From: an uncultured Eubacteriales bacterium
Lineage (GTDB): Bacteria; Bacillota; Clostridia; Peptostreptococcales; Anaerovoracaceae
Reading direction: 5' to 3'
Length of the DNA: 64,000 bases
NCBI GenBank assembly: GCA_949289445.1
Contig: CASEOD010000044.1
Coordinates: 1 to 64,000 of the forward strand
Below are positions 60,253-64,000 of the stretch, in pieces. Under the pieces are notes generated by a model. The model ran no database searches. It saw nothing but the letters and a program-made list of their open reading frames with translations, and was not told the DNA's origin. Numbering within the stretch: position 1 is the first letter of the stretch; each line of letters begins with the position of its first letter. The translations under genes and the position numbers were made by a program.

Positions 60253-61067
60253 ATAGTAAACAACTGACGGCGGCTCAGCGTGTCACTTTGGCAAGGGACA
60301 GCGGACGGCCGACGGCAAGAGAATATATCGAGGCCATCTTTGACGATTTTTTTCCTCTGGCAGGAGACAGGAAAAAGGGAGAAGACGCCAGCATTCTGGG
60401 CGGGCTTGCCTTTTTCGGAAACCGGCCGGTGACAGTGATCGGTCATCAGAAGGGCAGGAGCCTGGAGGAAAATCTGAAGTGCCGTTTCGGCATGCCTAAT
60501 CCAGAGGGCTACCGGAAGGCGGAACGGCTGATGCTGCAGGCAGAAAAGTTCGGACGTCCGGTGATTACCTTTATTGATACACCCGGAGCTTATCCGGGAC
60601 TGGAAGCCGAGGCAGGAGGACAGGGCGAGGCAATTGCCAGAAATCTGTCTGTTATGTCTGCACTGAAAGTACCCACCATTGCTGTCTGCATCGGAGAGGG
60701 AGGCAGTGGCGGCGCCCTGGCGCTGGCTGTTTCCGACAGGATTATTATGCTGGAAAACAGCATTTTTTCTATTCTGTCTCCGGAAGGTTTTGCCAGCATT
60801 CTGTGGAAAGACTCTTCTCGCTGGGAAGAGGCAGCAGAAGTGATGAAGCTGACAGCATCCGATCTTCTGGCACTGGGCGTCTGCGACAGTGTGATTCCGG
60901 AAAAGGATGGAGGCGCTCATGAGGATAGAAATGCGGTTTTTCACAGAGTGTCACGTGAACTTGAACGGTATCTGGAATCTCTGACAAAGCGCAGCACGGC
61001 AAGTCTTGTCAAAGAACGGTACAGAAAACTGAGAAACATTGGAAATCTGAAGAGAAAGGCGGAATAA
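60249..61067 (+). CDS. accA: Acetyl-CoA carboxylase carboxyltransferase subunit alpha
   Basis: 272 residues, beginning TAAQRVTLARDSGRPTA (the N-terminal coiled-coil-type region is short). Core motifs VITFIDTPGAYPGLEAEAGG, GEGGSGGALALAVSDRI and LENSIFSILSPEGFASI are intact. It forms the carboxyltransferase with AccD. It lies in the order accB-accC-accD-accA, overlapping accD by 4 bp, and is 7 bp from fabH. Confidence 0.95.
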   Translation: MNSKQLTAAQRVTLARDSGRPTAREYIEAIFDDFFPLAGDRKKGEDASILGGLAFFGNRPVTVIGHQKGRSLEENLKCRFGMPNPEGYRKAERLMLQAEKFGRPVITFIDTPGAYPGLEAEAGGQGEAIARNLSVMSALKVPTIAVCIGEGGSGGALALAVSDRIIMLENSIFSILSPEGFASILWKDSSRWEEAAEVMKLTASDLLALGVCDSVIPEKDGGAHEDRNAVFHRVSRELERYLESLTKRSTASLVKERYRKLRNIGNLKRKAE

Positions 61068-61074
61068 GCGGTAT

Positions 61075-62040
61075 ATGGCAGGAATTAAAATCATAGGCCT
61101 TGGAAAAGCCCGGGGTGACAGAGTGGTTACAAATGAGGATCTGGAACAGATCGTCGATACCAGTGACGGGTGGATTCGGGAAAAGAGCGGAATCCGCTCC
61201 CGCTATTTTGCAGAGCATAAAACCAATGTGGATCTGGCGGCAGAAGCGGCAGAGGCGGCGATTCTGTCTGCAGGCATTGATCCTGCTGACATTGGGATTG
61301 TGCTGGTATGCACCTTTACGGGAGATGATCTGACTCCGGCTGCCGCCTGTCAGGTGTGCGGGAGACTGAAACTTTCTGAAGAGGTTCTTGCTCTTGATAT
61401 CAACGGTGCCTGCGCAGGATTTATCTATGGCTGCAATATTGCAAATGGTCTGCTCCAAGTCAATGGATCCGGGGACGGTGGAAAATATGCCCTGGTCATC
61501 GGCAGTGAGAAAATTTCTCCGCTGCTGGATATGGAAGACAGAACAACCTGTGTTCTCTTCGGAGACGGTGCGGGAGCCGCTGTTCTGGAATATGATGAAG
61601 AAGCGGAATTCTATTTCTACGGAGGCTGCGAGCCGAATCGCCAGGTTCTCGGCTGCAGCAGAGAAAAAGCCTCTATTGAGATGGCGGGACAGGAGGTCTA
61701 CCGGTTTGCAGTGAGCAAAGTGCCTGCCTGCATACACAGGGTGCTGGAACTGGCAGGGCGAACCGGCGAGGAGACTGACTATTTTGTCTGTCATCAGGCT
61801 AACGAGCGGATTATCGATGCGGCGGCAAGAAGAATTACAAAAGAAAAACAGAAATTTTACAAGAACTTATATCAGTACGGCAATACGTCGGCAGCCAGCA
61901 TTCCTCTGGCACTATGCGAAATGGGGGAAGAAGGTCTGCTGAGGAAAGGAAGCAGTCTTGTCTGTACCGGTTTCGGCGCAGGGCTGACTTACGGCTCCAT
62001 GTGGATTACTGCCGGCAGAGAGTTTGGAGAAAGGAAATAA
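61075..62040 (+). CDS. fabH: 3-oxoacyl-ACP synthase III
   Basis: Starts fatty acid chains by condensing acyl-CoA with malonyl-ACP. 321 residues. The triad is Cys113 (INGACAGFIYG), His240 (CHQANERI) and Asn270 (YGNTSAAS). GIRSRYFAEHKTN near the start is typical. The substrate pocket (straight or branched primer) cannot be read from sequence alone. It lies 7 bp after accA and 4 bp before fabK. Confidence 0.94.
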   Translation: MAGIKIIGLGKARGDRVVTNEDLEQIVDTSDGWIREKSGIRSRYFAEHKTNVDLAAEAAEAAILSAGIDPADIGIVLVCTFTGDDLTPAAACQVCGRLKLSEEVLALDINGACAGFIYGCNIANGLLQVNGSGDGGKYALVIGSEKISPLLDMEDRTTCVLFGDGAGAAVLEYDEEAEFYFYGGCEPNRQVLGCSREKASIEMAGQEVYRFAVSKVPACIHRVLELAGRTGEETDYFVCHQANERIIDAAARRITKEKQKFYKNLYQYGNTSAASIPLALCEMGEEGLLRKGSSLVCTGFGAGLTYGSMWITAGREFGERK

Positions 62041-62044
62041 CCTG

Positions 62045-62956
62045 ATGAAGATCAATGAGATTTTGAAAATAGAGTTCCCCGTTTTCCAGGGAGGCATGGC
62101 CAACATCGCAGACGGCGCTTTTGCCGCAGCGGTTTCGGAAGCAGGCGCTCTGGGCATCATCGGGGCGGGAGGCATGAATGCCGAAACCCTGCGGGAGCAG
62201 ATTCATATCTGCAAAGGACTGACAGACAGACCTTTCGGTGTCAATATCATGCTGATGAATCCGGAAGCGGATAAGATGGCAGAGATTGTGGCGGAAGAAA
62301 AGGTCAGTGTGGTTACGACAGGCGCAGGAAATCCCGGAAAATATATGGAGCGTTTTAAGGAAGCGGGCATCATGGTCTTTCCTGTAGTATCCTCAGTGGC
62401 TCTTGCAAAACGTCTTGCTTCTCTGGGCGCTGACGGTATTATTGCAGAGGGCTGCGAAAGCGGAGGACACATCGGAGAACTGACTACCATGGCTTTAGTG
62501 CCGCAGGTCTGTGACGCTGTGCAGGTACCTGTAATCGCAGCGGGAGGCATCGCCTGCGGCAGGCAGATGGCGGCGGCTTTTGCGCTGGGTGCAAGCGGCG
62601 TACAGGTGGGAACATGTCTTTTGGCAAGTGAGGAATGTCCCATTCATGAAAACTATAAAGCAGCTGTGGTAAAGGCTAAGGACAATGATACCATGGTGAC
62701 AGGCAGAAGCGTGGGAGCGCCTGTCCGCTGCCTGAAAAATCCTATGACCAGAGAATATGCAAGACTGGAAAAGGACGGAGCAGACAAGATGGAACTGGAG
62801 CGGTTCACTTTAGGCTCCCTGCGCAGAGCAGTACTGGAAGGAGATACGAAAAACGGCTCTCTGATGGCGGGACAGAGCAGTGGACTGGTAAAAGAAATTC
62901 TTCCTGTCCGCAAGATTATAGAAAATATGGTAACAGAATATGAGAACATTAGATAA
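62045..62956 (+). CDS. fabK: Enoyl-ACP reductase II (FMN-dependent)
   Basis: 303 residues from ATG 62045; longer in-frame starts lie inside fabH. A TIM-barrel FMN enzyme of the nitronate monooxygenase/FabK family: FPVFQGGMANIADG, AGALGIIGAGGM, VTTGAGNPGKYM, GADGIIAEGCESGGHIG, GGIACGRQMAAAFALGA and GVQVGTCLLASEEC. Operon position after fabH points to the enoyl-ACP reductase of FASII. FabK types are usually triclosan-resistant, in contrast to FabI. It overlaps the next gene by 17 bp. Confidence 0.9.
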   Translation: MKINEILKIEFPVFQGGMANIADGAFAAAVSEAGALGIIGAGGMNAETLREQIHICKGLTDRPFGVNIMLMNPEADKMAEIVAEEKVSVVTTGAGNPGKYMERFKEAGIMVFPVVSSVALAKRLASLGADGIIAEGCESGGHIGELTTMALVPQVCDAVQVPVIAAGGIACGRQMAAAFALGASGVQVGTCLLASEECPIHENYKAAVVKAKDNDTMVTGRSVGAPVRCLKNPMTREYARLEKDGADKMELERFTLGSLRRAVLEGDTKNGSLMAGQSSGLVKEILPVRKIIENMVTEYENIR

Positions 62957-63992
62957 TCTGAAAATCCCTGTAATTCAGGGCGGTATGGGAGTGGGAATCT
63001 CCATGGGAGGTCTTGCGGGGGCCGTGGCGAAAGAAGGCGGCATGGGAGTCATTTCCACCGCAGGAATCGGTTTTCGGGAAAAGGATTTCTGGGAAAATTC
63101 ACAGGCGGCAGACAGGCGCGCGCTGGAAAAGGAAATCCGCAAAGCCAGAGAGATATCCGGCGGACGGGGACTTATCGCCATCAATGCCATGGTGGCCACC
63201 ACCAGCTTTGAGGAAATGGTGCCTTTTGCCTGCGAGCTGGGCATCGATGCGGTGATCTCAGGCGCAGGTCTTCCTCTGCATCTTCCTGAACTGGTAAAGG
63301 ATTATCAGGTCATGATTGCCCCTGTCGTTTCCAGTGGACGGGCTGCAAAAACTCTGCTGCGGATGTGGAAACAGCGTCACGGAAGAGCTGCGGATTTTAT
63401 TGTGGTGGAAGGCAGTCTGGCCGGAGGTCATCTGGGGTTTTCCAGAGAAGAGGCTGAAGAGGGGAAAGCACAGCCCCTGATGGAAATTGTGGAAGAAGTG
63501 GTGCAGGAAGCTAATCTGGCTGCAGAGGAAGGATATAAGATTCCGGTGTTTGCCGCAGGCGGCATCTTTGACGGAGCCGATATCAGAAAAGCGTTGCAGG
63601 CAGGAGCTTTCGGAGTACAGATAGGCACCAGGTTTATTGTTACTGAGGAGTGCGACGCTACGCAGGAATTTAAAAATGTTATTCTGAGAGCTTCTCATGA
63701 GGATGTGAGGATTCTGAGAAGTCCTGTAGGCATGCCGGGCAGAGGACTTGCAACGCCTCTGGTGGAAAAGGCATCAGAAGAGCGGGTTCCTCCCCGTCGC
63801 TGTATTCAGTGCATCAAAACCTGTGATCCCGGCAGGACACCTTACTGTATCAGCAGAGCACTGATTCAGGCATATTATGGAAATTACGAGGAAGGGCTGT
63901 TTTTCTGCGGCGATAATGTGGGACGTGTCAGTGAAATGACCACCGTGGCGGCGCTGATGGAAGAATTTGCCCGGGAATGGAGAAAGAACTGA
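62940..63992 (+). CDS. Second FabK/nitronate monooxygenase-like FMN protein with a C-terminal Cys cluster
   Basis: 350 residues, overlapping fabK by 17 bp. FMN-barrel motifs are present: IPVIQGGMGVGISMGG, GGMGVISTAGIG, ISGAGLPLHLPEL, VVEGSLAGGHLGFS and FAAGGIFDGADIRKALQAGA, then GVQIGTRFIVTEEC. Unlike FabK, the C-terminal region has a C-x2-C-x3-C-x7-C cluster (RCIQCIKTCDPGRTPYC), probably a metal or Fe-S site. It is a paralogue family member often found near fabK in Clostridia. Role in fatty acid synthesis or in nitronate/unsaturated substrate oxidation is open. Confidence 0.85.
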   Translation: MRTLDNLKIPVIQGGMGVGISMGGLAGAVAKEGGMGVISTAGIGFREKDFWENSQAADRRALEKEIRKAREISGGRGLIAINAMVATTSFEEMVPFACELGIDAVISGAGLPLHLPELVKDYQVMIAPVVSSGRAAKTLLRMWKQRHGRAADFIVVEGSLAGGHLGFSREEAEEGKAQPLMEIVEEVVQEANLAAEEGYKIPVFAAGGIFDGADIRKALQAGAFGVQIGTRFIVTEECDATQEFKNVILRASHEDVRILRSPVGMPGRGLATPLVEKASEERVPPRRCIQCIKTCDPGRTPYCISRALIQAYYGNYEEGLFFCGDNVGRVSEMTTVAALMEEFAREWRKN

Positions 63993-63993
63993 T

Positions 63994-64000
63994 ATGAAAT
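63994..64000 (+). CDS. Start of the next operon gene (cut by window edge)
   Basis: ATGAAAT begins 1 bp after the preceding stop, with GGAGAAAG about 10 bases upstream. In comparable operons fabD (malonyl-CoA:ACP transacylase) comes next, but only two codons are visible. Confidence 0.4.

Noticed and set aside
1..64000. tRNA, rRNA, CRISPR arrays, insertion sequences or prophage
   Set aside because: I looked for cloverleaf signatures, spaced direct repeats, transposase motifs and integrase or phage structural genes and saw none. A covariance or profile search would be needed to exclude them fully.

Overview
The window looks like chromosomal DNA of an anaerobic, spore-forming Clostridia-class Firmicute of moderate GC. 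Evidence for this is AGGAGG-type ribosome binding sites throughout, a CwlJ/SleB-GerQ pair and a SpoVAF-like GerA protein (endospore germination), long-form HPF behind a raiA RNA, a cdaA-cdaR-glmM-glmS operon, YhaM, RecD2, and FabK-type fatty acid synthesis. I cannot place it in a family with certainty; Lachnospirales and Peptostreptococcales/Anaerovoracaceae both fit. No rRNA, tRNA, CRISPR array, insertion sequence or prophage is visible. It is a mostly housekeeping chromosome segment with small regulatory islands.

Layout. 0-8.5 kb: a truncated secreted protein, a secreted repeat protein, a small XRE regulator, a lipoprotein, IMP dehydrogenase whose active-site numbering matches the Tritrichomonas foetus enzyme, a LysO-type exporter and an M18 aminopeptidase. 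8.6-10.4 kb: a DUF2089 regulator between two membrane proteins, with two palindromes at the promoter. 10.6-15.4 kb: RarA, a YunC-like protein, a small protein whose ribosome binding site lies in a hairpin, a two-protein SUF-like (SMS type) Fe-S scaffold overlapping MutY. 15.5-20.3 kb: two overlapping flavodoxin-like genes, a promoter-plus-terminator unit that looks like an orphan small RNA, then an FHA-FtsW fusion with its partner transpeptidase. 20.3-31 kb: MFS exporter, AbgT/M20 uptake and hydrolysis pair, a phosphoribosyltransferase, a yjdF-type riboswitch in front of a frameshifted yjdF, SGNH hydrolase, FtsH, a CmpB-type membrane protein, and a LOG-TetR pair.

31.2-35.2 kb is a regulatory cluster: divergent XRE genes, one overlapping a sigma-70-family gene, then a two-component system. 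35.4-41.5 kb: YhaM, a CCA-adding-enzyme relative with altered catalytic motifs, RecD2 and ComF, then a raiA RNA and HPF. 41.7-49.5 kb: c-di-AMP synthesis with peptidoglycan amino-sugar synthesis, a GerMN lipoprotein, S-adenosylhomocysteine hydrolase and YwlG. 49.6-54.5 kb: sporulation and envelope genes, including a 34-residue peptide. 54.6-64 kb: GltX, a small alarmone synthetase, and the fatty acid operon acpP-accBCDA-fabH-fabK plus a second FMN enzyme, preceded by tandem AT-rich repeats that are a candidate operator.

The best leads for new biology are the orphan RNA at about 16905-17011, the DUF2089 operon and its paired palindromes, the CCC-TAA-C break in yjdF, the altered nucleotidyltransferase between YhaM and RecD2, the XRE/sigma pair, and the repeat array in front of the fatty acid operon. 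The raiA RNA and yjdF RNA are known classes, recognised here from structure and context. All identifications come from reading the sequence; no database search was run.
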